Shown: positions 1 to 5,723, counted from the stretch's first letter. The stretch is DNA of 5,723 bases from Streptomyces sp. NRRL WC-3549 (GCF_000721935.1 NZ_KL585387.1:64000-69722), one strand, 5' to 3'. The notes: a model not told the origin generated them from the letters alone. Numbers and translations: made by a program.

Positions 1-350
1 GGCGCCAGCCGGTCCAGCAGCGGGCCGATCACCGGGGCGAGCAGGGTGAAGGGGGCCATCGTGACGGCGAGGTACAGGGCGACGCGCCCGCGCGCCTCGT
101 CCGTCGGTACGGAGAAGAAGACGGTGGAGGCGAGCGCGACGGTGATCATGACGTCGCCCGCGCCGTTGACCGCGTGCAGCTCGATCAGCTTGCCGAGACC
201 GGACTCCCCGGCCCCGTGGGCGTTGGTCGCCCTGCGGATGCCCCGTCCGGCCCAGCTGAACGGAGCGCGCAGGACACGGCCCATCGTCCGGCCCGCCCTG
301 CGAAGGGGGCCGGATCCGTCGGACGACCTGTCGCCAGCCACGTGAGTCAT
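1..350 (-). CDS. MFS-type transporter, N-terminal part (runs off left edge)
   Basis: Integral membrane transporter of unknown substrate; only the first 116 codons are present. The ATG at 348-350 is preceded at 8 nt by a strong GGAGGT ribosome site. Residues 1-54 are a hydrophilic, Arg/Gly-rich cytoplasmic N-terminus, longer than in many MFS proteins. Two hydrophobic segments follow, at about 60-80 (containing GDVMITVALASTVFF) and about 91-112 (VALYLAVTMAPFTLLAPVIG), separated by a polar loop with PTDEARGR. The second segment ends in GPLLDR (109-114), which resembles the start of MFS motif A (G-x3-D-R) between helices 2 and 3. GC at third positions is high throughout. It is transcribed away from the DUF3027 gene. 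From family knowledge this resembles actinobacterial MFS proteins lacking an assigned substrate. The substrate and direction of transport cannot be inferred from this fragment. Confidence 0.85.
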   Translation of the reverse strand, partial: MTHVAGDRSSDGSGPLRRAGRTMGRVLRAPFSWAGRGIRRATNAHGAGESGLGKLIELHAVNGAGDVMITVALASTVFFSVPTDEARGRVALYLAVTMAPFTLLAPVIGPLLDRLA

Positions 351-358
351 AGTGCCCC

Positions 359-364
359 ACCTCC
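359..364 (-). promoter_or_regulatory. Ribosome binding site of the MFS gene
   Basis: On the minus strand this reads GGAGGT, a near-perfect match to the anti-Shine-Dalgarno sequence. It lies 8 nt before the ATG at 348-350 and fixes that start codon. Confidence 0.8.
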
Positions 365-419
365 GGCCCTCACGAACCCCATGATCGGGCCGGGCGCGGC
401 GGCCGACGCTCCGCCGGAT

Positions 420-436
420 GAGCCCGGACCGGGCTC
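420..436. promoter_or_regulatory. 17-bp perfect dyad, candidate operator or leader hairpin
   Basis: GAGCCCGG-A-CCGGGCTC has two 8-bp arms around a single central base, about 70 bp upstream of the MFS start. A palindrome CGGGCGCCCG (438-447) almost abuts it, and the right arm could instead pair with GCCCGG at 443-448. A dimeric repressor site and an RNA hairpin in the MFS leader are both possible. Dyads arise more often by chance in GC-rich DNA, so function is inferred only. Confidence 0.35.
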
Positions 437-499
437 TCGGGCGCCCGGCCGCCCCTCTTCCGTACGACGGACACGGCCCGGTCCCGGCGCGGCTCCGCC

Positions 500-520
500 C
501 CTGTTCCGGGCCTGTTCCGG
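500..520. repeat. Direct repeat CCTGTTCCGG x2, 11-bp period
   Basis: Exact 10-bp copies occur at 500-509 and 511-520, so their period is 11 bp, about one helical turn. The pair lies about 150 bp upstream of the MFS start and about 250 bp upstream of the DUF3027 start. The phase would suit tandem binding of a regulator to one DNA face. No known regulator is recognised from this motif. Confidence 0.5.
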
Positions 521-754
521 ACGGGCATGTGGGCGCGGAGCGGCGGAGAGGGTAGCGTGCACTCACGCGCCACCGGCGATGGTTCTTGGCCGCGCGCCTC
601 TTCGCGATCCCGCAGAATGGATGGCAGAAGGCGCGCCCGAGGCAGGCACCGAGGGTGTGGACGTCGACGCGGCCCCCAGGTCCGCTCCGCCCGCATCCGC
701 GACAGCCGAAATCGGACATCGATGGGCTGTTGGCGCGCTCGTGAGACGGCGTAT

Positions 755-760
755 GGAGAG
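755..760 (+). promoter_or_regulatory. Ribosome binding site of the DUF3027 gene
   Basis: GGAGAG lies 11 nt before the GTG at 772. The spacing is slightly long but acceptable, and no better start with a ribosome site is seen nearby. Confidence 0.55.
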
Positions 761-771
761 AAGCGAGACCT

Positions 772-1710
772 GTGAGTGCTGCGACGACGCGAAGCCGTAC
801 GGCCCGTACCCCCGCCCCCGACCGCCTGTGCGCCGAGGCGGTAGACCTCGCCCGGGAGGCGGCCGAGGAGGCCGCCGCCCCCGGTGAGGTCGGCGAGCAC
901 GTCTCCCTCGTCTCCGAGGGGGACAGGGTCGTCACGCACTACTTCGAGTGCCTGGACCCCGGCTACCGGGGCTGGCGCTGGGCGGTGACGGTCGCCCGTG
1001 CCTCCCGCGCCAAGAAGGTCACCCTTGACGAAACGGTGCTGCTGCCCGGTTCCGACGCGCTCCTCGCCCCGGAGTGGGTGCCCTGGAGCGAGCGGCTGCG
1101 CCCCGGCGACATGGGCCCCGGCGACCTGCTGCCCACCCAGGCGGAGGACCCCCGCCTGGAGCCCGGCTACACCGGTGAGGACGAGCCGCCGCCGAACTCC
1201 GTGATCGCGGAGATGTCCGAGGGCATCGCGGACCTCGTCGACGTCGAGGACGCGGAGCTGACGAACCGTCCTCCGGAGGTGAACCGCGGCGCGATCGCGT
1301 CGGTCGCGGAGGAGCTCGGGGCACGGCGGGCGCGGGTGCTGTCCCGGTACGGGCTGCGGATGGCCGCCGAACGCTGGGACGAGGCCTTCGGGCCACGGAC
1401 ACCCATGGCGCAGGCCGCGCCGGCCTCCTGTGTGACCTGCGCGTTCCTGCTGCCCGTGGCGGGATCGCTGCGGCAGGCGTTCGGGGTGTGCGCCAACGAG
1501 TTCTCCCCGGCGGACGGCCGGGTGGTCTCGCTGGCGTACGGCTGCGGGGGGCACTCCGAGGCCGCGGTGATGCCGAAACCGCCGAAGCCGGTGCCGCACG
1601 CGCTGGACACGATGCGGGTGGACGAGTACGCGTTGCGGCCGGTGGACGACGACTCCGGCTCGGTCCCGGCCCGGCCGGACGGTCCCACGGAGGATCTGGG
1701 CCACTCCTGA
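772..1710 (+). CDS. DUF3027 family protein, function unknown
   Basis: A complete 312-residue protein starting at GTG. I recognise it as the actinobacterial DUF3027 family from its layout: a conserved-looking N-terminal domain with GYRGWRWAVTVARA (64-77), DETVLLPG, and APEWVPWSERLRPGD (about 99-113) leading into a GPGDLLP segment. There is an acidic middle, then a C-terminal domain with C220-x2-C223, C240 and C258-x2-H261, spaced like a zinc or other metal site. No signal peptide or membrane segment is seen, so a cytoplasmic location is expected. The tail from about residue 262 is Pro/Asp-rich and probably disordered. The gene is divergent from the MFS gene, and 130 bp separate it from the ATPase-like gene. 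No catalytic motif is recognised and no biochemical role is known to me. Family assignment is from memory of conserved segments, not a search. Confidence 0.85.
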   Translation: MSAATTRSRTARTPAPDRLCAEAVDLAREAAEEAAAPGEVGEHVSLVSEGDRVVTHYFECLDPGYRGWRWAVTVARASRAKKVTLDETVLLPGSDALLAPEWVPWSERLRPGDMGPGDLLPTQAEDPRLEPGYTGEDEPPPNSVIAEMSEGIADLVDVEDAELTNRPPEVNRGAIASVAEELGARRARVLSRYGLRMAAERWDEAFGPRTPMAQAAPASCVTCAFLLPVAGSLRQAFGVCANEFSPADGRVVSLAYGCGGHSEAAVMPKPPKPVPHALDTMRVDEYALRPVDDDSGSVPARPDGPTEDLGHS

Positions 1711-1785
1711 CGCCTCCCCGGGACCCCCGGCCCGGCCGTGGCACCAGGACGCACCCCTCGGCCGGATGGGCGGCTCCGGGCGCGG

Positions 1786-1791
1786 TACCTT
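1786..1791 (+). promoter_or_regulatory. Possible -10 element of the ATPase-like gene
   Basis: TACCTT fits the loose TAnnnT pattern of Streptomyces vegetative -10 hexamers and would place a transcript start near 1798, giving a leader of about 43 nt before the GTG at 1841. No good -35 hexamer is seen at the usual distance, so the gene may instead be read through from the DUF3027 gene. Confidence 0.25.
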
Positions 1792-1826
1792 CGGGCGCAC
1801 ACTGGGCGTCAGGGGTCACCGGAAGA

Positions 1827-1832
1827 GCGGAG
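1827..1832 (+). promoter_or_regulatory. Ribosome binding site fixing the GTG start at 1841
   Basis: GCGGAG sits 8 nt before the GTG at 1841. It supports that codon over the in-frame ATG at 1847 (14 nt) and over the out-of-frame ATG at 1851 (18 nt), which opens the long downstream frame only because of the frameshift. Confidence 0.55.
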
Positions 1833-1840
1833 TCACGAGC

Positions 1841-4800
1841 GTGAGCATGAATGCGACCGAGGGGGTCGATCCGTTCGGGACCGCGCGGCTGCGGCGCGGT
1901 GTGCTCGACGCCTGGGGCGCGGGGCCCGCCCGTTTCCGGGAGGACGCCAACGCCGAGGAGGACCTCGTCCTCGGCGGCTACCGCGACCGAGCTGGCCCAG
2001 AACGCCGCCGACGCCGCGGCCCGCGCCGGGGTCCCCGGCCGGCTCCGGCTCACCCTGCACGAGGACCGGGACGGCCGTGCCGTCCTGGCCGCGGCCAACA
2101 CCGGCGCACCCCTGGACGCCACCGGCGTCGAGTCCCTGAGCACGCTGCGGGCCTCCGCCAAGCGTGAGGGCCACGAGCAGGCCGTGGGACGGTTCGGCGT
2201 CGGGTTCGCCGCGGTCCTCGCGGTCAGCGACGAGCCCGCCCTCGTCGGCCGGCACGGCGGTGTCCGCTGGTCCCTCGCCGAGGCCCGCGACCTCGCCGAC
2301 CGCGCGGCCCAGGGCAGCCCCGGCCTCGGGGACGAGCTCCGCCGCCGCGACGGCCACGTCCCGCTGCTCCGGCTCCCGCTGCCCGCCGAGGGCTCCGCAC
2401 CCGACGGGTACGACACCGTCGTGGTGCTGCCCCTGCGCGACGGCGTCGCCGAGGACCTCGTGTCGCGGCTGCTCGCCTCGGTGGACGACGCGCTGCTGCT
2501 CACGCTGCCCGGCCTCGCCGAGGTCGTCATCGAGACCCCGGGCGGCACACGGACGTTGAGCCGCTCGCAGCACGGCCCGTACACCCACGTCGAGGACTCC
2601 GCGAGCGGTACGCACCGCTGGCGCACCGTCTCCCGGCACGGTTCCGTCGAGCGCGCGCTGCTCGCCGACCGGCCTGTGGAGGAGCGGCTGCGCCCGCACT
2701 GGTCGGTGACCTGGGCCGTGCCCGTCGACGAGGACGGGGCGCCCCGCAGCCCCCGTACCGCCCCGGTCGTGCACGCGCCGACCCCCACCGAGGAGCCCCT
2801 CGGGGTACCCGCGCTGCTGATCGCCTCGCTGCCGCTGGACACCACGCGCCGGCACCCCGCGCCCGGACCGCTGACCGACTTCCTGGTGCGGCGGGCGGCC
2901 GACGCGTACGCCGAGCTGCTGGCCGCGTGGGAGCCGGTGTCCACCGCCACGATCGCGCTCGTGCCCGGCCCGCTCGGCAAGGGGCAGCTGGACGGCGAGC
3001 TGCGTGCCGCGATCCTGGAGCGGCTGCCCGAGGTCGCGTTCCTGGAGCCCGCGGCCCCCCGCGACCTCGCGGCGGAGGACGAGAGGTGGGACGACTGGGA
3101 GGCCGGTGCCGACGGCGTGCCCCGCACCGCCACCACCGCGCTGCGACCGCTGGAGGCGGAGGTCGTCGAGGGGGTGGGCGCCGAGACCGTACGGGTGCTC
3201 GCCGAGGTGCTGCCCTGCCTGCTCCCCGCCGGACTGGAACGCCGCACCGAGCTGCGCACGCTCGGTGTCGCCCGGGTCCCGCTGACCGAGGCCGTCGACC
3301 GGCTGGCCGGTCTGGAACGCGCCCCGGACTGGTGGCGGCGGCTCTACGACAGCCTGGCCGGGGTCGACCCGGACCGGCTCTCGGGACTGCCCGTGCCGCT
3401 GGCGGGCGAGGGCACGGCGGACGAGGTGCCCCGCACCACCATCGGTCCCCGCCAGGTCCTCCTGCCGCTGCCGGACGCGCTGACCGCCCCAGTCCTCGCC
3501 CGGCTGGCCCGGCTCGGGCTGAAGGTCGCCCACCCGGACGCCGCCCACCCGCTGCTGGAGAAGCTGGGCGCCCTGCCCGCGACCCCGCGCGCCGTCCTGA
3601 CGACCCCCCAGGTGCGGGCGGCGGTCGCCGGGTCGCTGGACGCCGGGGAGGTCTGGGACGAGGACGCCCTGGACGGCGACGAGCTCGCCGAGACCGTCCT
3701 CGCCCTCGTACGGGACGCGGACCTGGAGCCGGGCGACGAGCCCTGGCTGGGTGCCCTGGCGCTGCCCGACGAGGACGGCGAGCCCGCGCCCGCCGGTGAA
3801 CTCGTCCTTCCCGGGAGCCCGTTCGCCCAGGTGATGCGGGAGGGCGAACTCGCCCTGTGCGACGGGGAGCTGGCCGACCGCTGGGGCGAACAGCCCCTGA
3901 CCGCGTGCGGGGTGCTGGCCACGTTCGCCCTCGTGCGCGCCACCGACGTCGTCCTCGACCCGGACGAACTGGAGCCCCGGGACGGAGACTTCGCCGAGCC
4001 CGACGACGCCGGGCTGCTCGACGCCGTGGACGTGTGGTGCGAGGACGTCCTGGACCAGCTGCCCGACACCCCGGTGCCGCCGGTCGCCACCGAGCTCGTC
4101 GCCGTACGCGACCTGGACCTCGTCGACGACGACGCGTGGCCCCAGGCGCTCGCCATGCTCGCCCGCCCGCCGCTGCGCGACGCGCTGACCCAGCCGGTGC
4201 GGGTGCTCCTCCCGGACGGTACGACCCGGTCCGTGCGCCCGTACACCGCCTGGTGGCTGCGCGACCACCCGGTGCTCGACGGCCGGCGTCCGGCGGGACT
4301 GCGCGCCGCGGGCGGCGACCCGCGCCTCGCCGGCCTGTACGACTCCGTCGACGCCACCGGCTTCGACGACGCCCAGGTGCTGCGCGCCCTCGGTGTGCGG
4401 ACCTCGGTGGCCGCCCTGCTGGACGAGCCGGGGGGCGCGGCCGAGCTGCTGGGCCGGCTCGCGGACGAGGACCGTCCCGTCACCTCCGTACAACTGCACT
4501 CGCTGTACACCGCACTGGCCGACCTGGACCCCGAACAGGTCACGCTCCCCGACGACCTGCGCGTCGTCGTGGACGGCGAGGTGGTGGTGGCCGACGCGGC
4601 GGACGCCGTGATCGCGGACGCCCCCGACCTGCTGCCGCTCACCGGGGGGCTGGCCCTGCTTCCGGTGGCTCCGGCGCGCGCCGCCGAGCTGGCCGAGCTG
4701 CTCCAGGTGGGGCGGCTCGGCGAGAGCGTCGAGGCCGAGGTGACGAGTGAGGGCGAGGAGCACCGGGTGCCGGACCCGGTGCGGGTCCTGCTGGGCGCAG

Positions 4801-5024
4801 GCACCCCCGACAGCTACCTCGAACACGGTGAACTCCGCGCGGGCGGCGTCGAACTGGACTGGCGGCGCACCCCGGACGGGGTGGTCCACGCGTCGACGCT
4901 GGAGGGTGTGGCGGCCGGTCTGGCGTGGGCGGCCGGGCAGTGGCCGCGCCGCTTCGAGGTGGCGGCCCTGCTGGAGGACCCCTCCCGCACCCAGGAGCTG
5001 GCCCGGGACCGCTGGTTCGACTAG
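1841..5024 (+). pseudogene. Sacsin-N-terminal/Hsp90-type GHKL ATPase-like protein, frameshifted near its 5' end
   Basis: A large cytoplasmic protein of about 1,060 residues whose ATPase fold is of the GHKL (Bergerat) type, as in Hsp90 and sacsin. The N-terminus (MSMNATEGVDPFG ... FREDANAEEDLVLGGYRDR) reads from GTG 1841 and is lost after 1988. From 1986 the next frame supplies the N-box ELAQNAADAA (1989-2018, E-x3-N-x2-D-A), an NTGAP G1-like box (2097-2111, Asn where DxGxG proteins have Asp), LSTLRASAKR, and the glycine lid GRFGVGF (2187-2207). The frame then stays open to TAG at 5022-5024. About 900 residues follow with no domain I recognise, including Trp-rich patches DWWRRLYDSL (3327-3356) and PYTAWWLRDHP (from 4239), and an end in RDRWFD. 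As written, translation from 1841 stops at TGA 2165 after 108 codons. The frame opened by ATG 1851 gives 1,057 residues, but its first 45 are an Arg/Ser/Pro-rich shadow. The alternatives are a sequencing or assembly error, or real loss of function. The family's role in bacteria is unknown; chaperone-like activity is inference. Confidence 0.8.
1982..1997 (+). other. Frameshift junction, probable 11-nt deletion
   Basis: Upstream coding sense ends ...GGYRDR in the frame of 1841. Downstream sense begins TELAQNAADAA in the frame of 1851, and both read across CGCGACCG (1982-1989). Relatives as I remember them have about three more residues between the YRDR and ELAQN segments. Restoring 11 nt that repeat CGCGACCG (giving YRDRLATELAQN or similar) would join the frames exactly, because 11 lost bases shift the frame as observed. 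That is the expected trace of slippage between 8-bp direct repeats. No slippery heptamer suggesting programmed frameshifting is seen. The exact missing bases are inferred. Confidence 0.65.
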
Positions 5025-5026
5025 GA

Positions 5027-5086
5027 CGTGGTGCGGAAGTCCCGCCTGCCCGCCCTCCGGGCGGACGGCGCTGCTTCCGAACCACG
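5027..5086 (+). terminator. Large imperfect hairpin after the ATPase-like gene
   Basis: It begins 3 nt after the stop codon. The outer arms 5027-5039 (CGTGGTGCGGAAG) and 5074-5086 (CTTCCGAACCACG) pair over 12 of 13 positions. Inside, CGCC 5043-5046 pairs with GGCG 5067-5070, and CCGCCC 5050-5055 pairs with GGGCGG 5059-5064 across a TCC loop. There is no T-tract, which is common for actinobacterial terminators. A second dyad, ACGCCC-TG-GGGCGT (5084-5097), overlaps the right arm. A transcription terminator or 3'-end stabiliser is the simplest reading. Confidence 0.6.
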
Positions 5087-5110
5087 CCCTGGGGCGTCGA
5101 CCCCGTGACC

Positions 5111-5139
5111 TTCACGATACGTACATGAGTGTGTACAAC
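5111..5139 (+). promoter_or_regulatory. Candidate promoter of the secreted-protein gene
   Basis: TTCACG (5111-5116) and TACAAC (5134-5139) are separated by 17 bp, the optimal spacing for the main sigma factor. Each hexamer matches TTGACA or TATAAT at 4 of 6 bases. The predicted transcript start near 5146 would give a leader of about 100 nt. This local AT-richer patch lies between the upstream terminator-like hairpin and the leader hairpins. Confidence 0.4.
5121..5136. promoter_or_regulatory. Inverted repeat GTACA-N6-TGTAC, candidate operator
   Basis: A perfect 5-bp-arm dyad (GTACATGAGTGTGTAC) fills most of the spacer and overlaps the first bases of the proposed -10 hexamer. A protein bound here would block RNA polymerase. 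The regulator is not identifiable from the site. Confidence 0.35.
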
Positions 5140-5153
5140 CATTCACATCCGGT

Positions 5154-5198
5154 GCCCGTCTGATCTGTCGAGTCAGCAGACTCATCGACCAGACGGGC
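5154..5198 (+). promoter_or_regulatory. Strong leader stem-loop in the 5' UTR of the secreted-protein gene
   Basis: GCCCGTCTG (5154-5162) pairs perfectly with CAGACGGGC (5190-5198). Within it, GTC 5167-5169 pairs with GAC 5187-5189, and GAGTC 5170-5174 pairs with GACTC 5179-5183 around an AGCA loop; the unpaired bases are ATCT on the left and ATC on the right. If the promoter at 5111-5139 is correct, this hairpin sits almost at the 5' end of the mRNA, where it could protect it or act as a sensor. It matches no riboswitch class I can recognise. Confidence 0.6.
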
Positions 5199-5243
5199 CC
5201 GGCCGGCCGAACCACGTGCCGCGGGCCCCTTCTCCATCAGGGG
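5195..5243 (+). promoter_or_regulatory. Alternative pairings reaching the ribosome binding site
   Basis: The ribosome site AGGGG (5239-5243) lies 5 nt before ATG 5249. It can pair with CCCCT (5226-5230) across an 8-nt loop, which would hide it. The CCC of that partner is also part of CGGGCCC (5222-5228), which can pair with GGGCCCG (5195-5201), and 5195-5198 also belong to the right arm of the upstream stem. The three helices therefore exclude one another in sequence, the usual logic of a translational switch. Only the pairing potential is seen; switching is inferred. Confidence 0.4.
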
Positions 5244-5248
5244 AACAC

Positions 5249-5723
5249 ATGCGTATACGTGCCACCGTCGCCGTCGTCTCCGGCGCCCTGGCTCTTTCCG
5301 CGCTCGCCCTCCCGGCCGCCCAGGCCGACGGCAGGGGCGTCGCGGACCCGGACGCCCCGACCGCCGCCGAGGTGTTCGGCGCGGAGCCCGCGGCCGCCCC
5401 GCGCGCGTCGGCGCGCACCGTCGTGACGGACCCGGTGATCAAGAAGGTCGTCGTCAACGGCGGCAAGGACATCGTGCTCGGTACGACCGCCAAGAAGAAG
5501 ATCACCGTCTCGGTCACCGCCTCCCACCCGACGGGCATTTCCGACGGGTGGGTGCACCTGTGGCACGGATCGAACCCCGACACCGGCATCGACGGGGCGC
5601 TGATCCCCAACGAGGACCGGGCGACCTGCGTCAGCTCCAGCGCCACGACCGCCACCTGCAAGCTGACGATCACCGTCGTCCCGGGCTACGACCTGTACAA
5701 GAACGCGCTCGCCGGCACCTGGC
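5249..5723 (+). CDS. Secreted DUF5707-like protein, N-terminal part (runs off right edge)
   Basis: The first 158 codons of an exported protein of unknown function. ATG 5249 has AGGGG 5 nt upstream. Residues 1-26 are a classical Sec signal peptide: MRIR, a hydrophobic core VAVVSGALALSALAL, then PAAQA with cleavage likely after A26. Residues 27-56 are an Ala/Pro-rich, probably flexible linker. From about 60 a beta-rich domain begins with VIKKVVVNGGKDIVLGTT, then alternating strands KKITVSVTAS, WVHLWHG (101-107) and IDGALIPNE. C127 and C137 flank a Ser/Thr/Ala segment and could form a disulfide outside the cell. There is no twin-arginine motif, lipobox or visible sortase signal, though the C-terminus is missing. 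The NGGKDIV, LWHG and YKNALAGTW segments resemble Streptomyces DUF5707 proteins as I remember them; that assignment is from memory. The gene appears to be its own transcription unit. Confidence 0.8.
   Translation, partial: MRIRATVAVVSGALALSALALPAAQADGRGVADPDAPTAAEVFGAEPAAAPRASARTVVTDPVIKKVVVNGGKDIVLGTTAKKKITVSVTASHPTGISDGWVHLWHGSNPDTGIDGALIPNEDRATCVSSSATTATCKLTITVVPGYDLYKNALAGTW

Larger units (their letters stand above)
351..771. other. Divergent intergenic region, no convincing gene
   Basis: This is 421 bases between two divergent starts, so promoters for both genes should lie here, but I could not identify a clear -35/-10 pair for either. Visible structure includes a 17-bp dyad at 420-436, an abutting 10-bp palindrome CGGGCGCCCG at 438-447, a small dyad TCCGT-acg-ACGGA at 459-471, a repeated CCTGTTCCGG at 500-509 and 511-520, a dyad GCGTG-cact-CACGC at 555-568, and a hairpin whose 8-nt arms are 700-707 and 725-732 (one G-T pair, 17-nt loop). 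Short open frames here have Arg/Pro/Gly-rich products and poor third-position GC, so none is called as a gene. Confidence 0.6.

Noticed and set aside
347..562. 71-codon minus-strand frame whose stop overlaps the MFS start as ATGA
   Set aside because: The overlap resembles translational coupling, but the product is Pro/Gly/Ala/Arg low complexity, and the MFS gene has its own strong ribosome site.
730..757. TTGGCG-N16-TATGGA as a promoter for the DUF3027 gene
   Set aside because: The transcript would start about 8 nt before the GTG and exclude the GGAGAG ribosome site, so the two readings conflict. The hexamers alone are not strong enough.
527..775. 82-codon plus-strand frame overlapping the DUF3027 GTG by 4 bases
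   Set aside because: The product is extremely Arg-rich and uses codons rare in this GC range (AGA, CGA, TCA). No ribosome site or domain supports it.
1718..1730. CCGGG-acc-CCCGG as a terminator after the DUF3027 gene
   Set aside because: Only 5 bp with a 3-nt loop, no T-tract, and expected by chance in such GC-rich DNA.
370..1800. Minus-strand open frame of 476 codons antisense to the DUF3027 gene
   Set aside because: Arg/Gly/His-rich shadow sequence without domains; the plus-strand frame has consistent codon usage and family motifs.
1851..1985. ATG 1851 as the true start of the ATPase-like gene
   Set aside because: The first 45 residues in that frame are Arg/Ser/Pro-rich shadow sequence. 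The frame from 1841 carries the family-like N-terminus and a properly spaced ribosome site.
1019..3259. Minus-strand open frame of 746 codons spanning two plus-strand genes
   Set aside because: The product is Ser/Arg/Pro-rich low-complexity sequence and it crosses the boundary between two well-supported genes, so it is a composition artefact.
1833..4889. Minus-strand open frame of 1,018 codons antisense to the ATPase-like gene
   Set aside because: It is a shadow frame created by high third-position GC on the plus strand. Its product is Gly/Arg/Val/Gln-rich with no recognisable motif, while the plus frame carries clear ATPase motifs.

Overview
The window looks like chromosomal DNA from a Streptomyces or a close actinobacterial relative. 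Base composition is very GC-rich, third codon positions are almost all G or C in the real genes, GTG starts are used, and every recognisable product belongs to a family typical of that group.

Layout: (1) bases 1-350, minus strand: the first 116 codons of a major facilitator superfamily (MFS) transporter running off the left edge. (2) 351-771: a 421-base divergent intergenic region with a 17-bp perfect dyad, an 11-bp-spaced direct repeat and small hairpins, but no convincing gene. (3) 772-1710, plus strand: a complete 312-residue DUF3027-type protein of unknown function with a C-x2-C...C...C-x2-H metal-site-like pattern. (4) 1711-1840: a 130-base gap with a possible -10 element and the ribosome site of the next gene. 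(5) 1841-5024, plus strand: a roughly 1,060-codon gene for a sacsin-N-terminal/Hsp90-type (GHKL) ATPase-like protein. Its first 49 codons are in one frame and the rest in another. The break lies immediately before the ATP-binding N-box, so the gene is disrupted as read here. (6) 5025-5248: a 60-base imperfect hairpin right after the stop codon, a candidate promoter with a dyad over its -10 region, and a leader with three consecutive, mutually exclusive pairings, the last covering the ribosome binding site. (7) 5249-5723, plus strand: the first 158 codons of a secreted DUF5707-like protein running off the right edge.

No shared pathway can be read from these genes. The transporter and the DUF3027 gene are divergent and may share control elements. 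The ATPase-like gene follows in the same direction with its own spacing and ribosome site. The secreted-protein gene appears to be a separate unit with its own promoter and a structured leader. The two strongest leads are the frameshift in the ATPase gene, which fits an 11-nt deletion between short direct repeats, and the switch-like leader of the secreted-protein gene. No mobile element, CRISPR array, tRNA or rRNA was seen.
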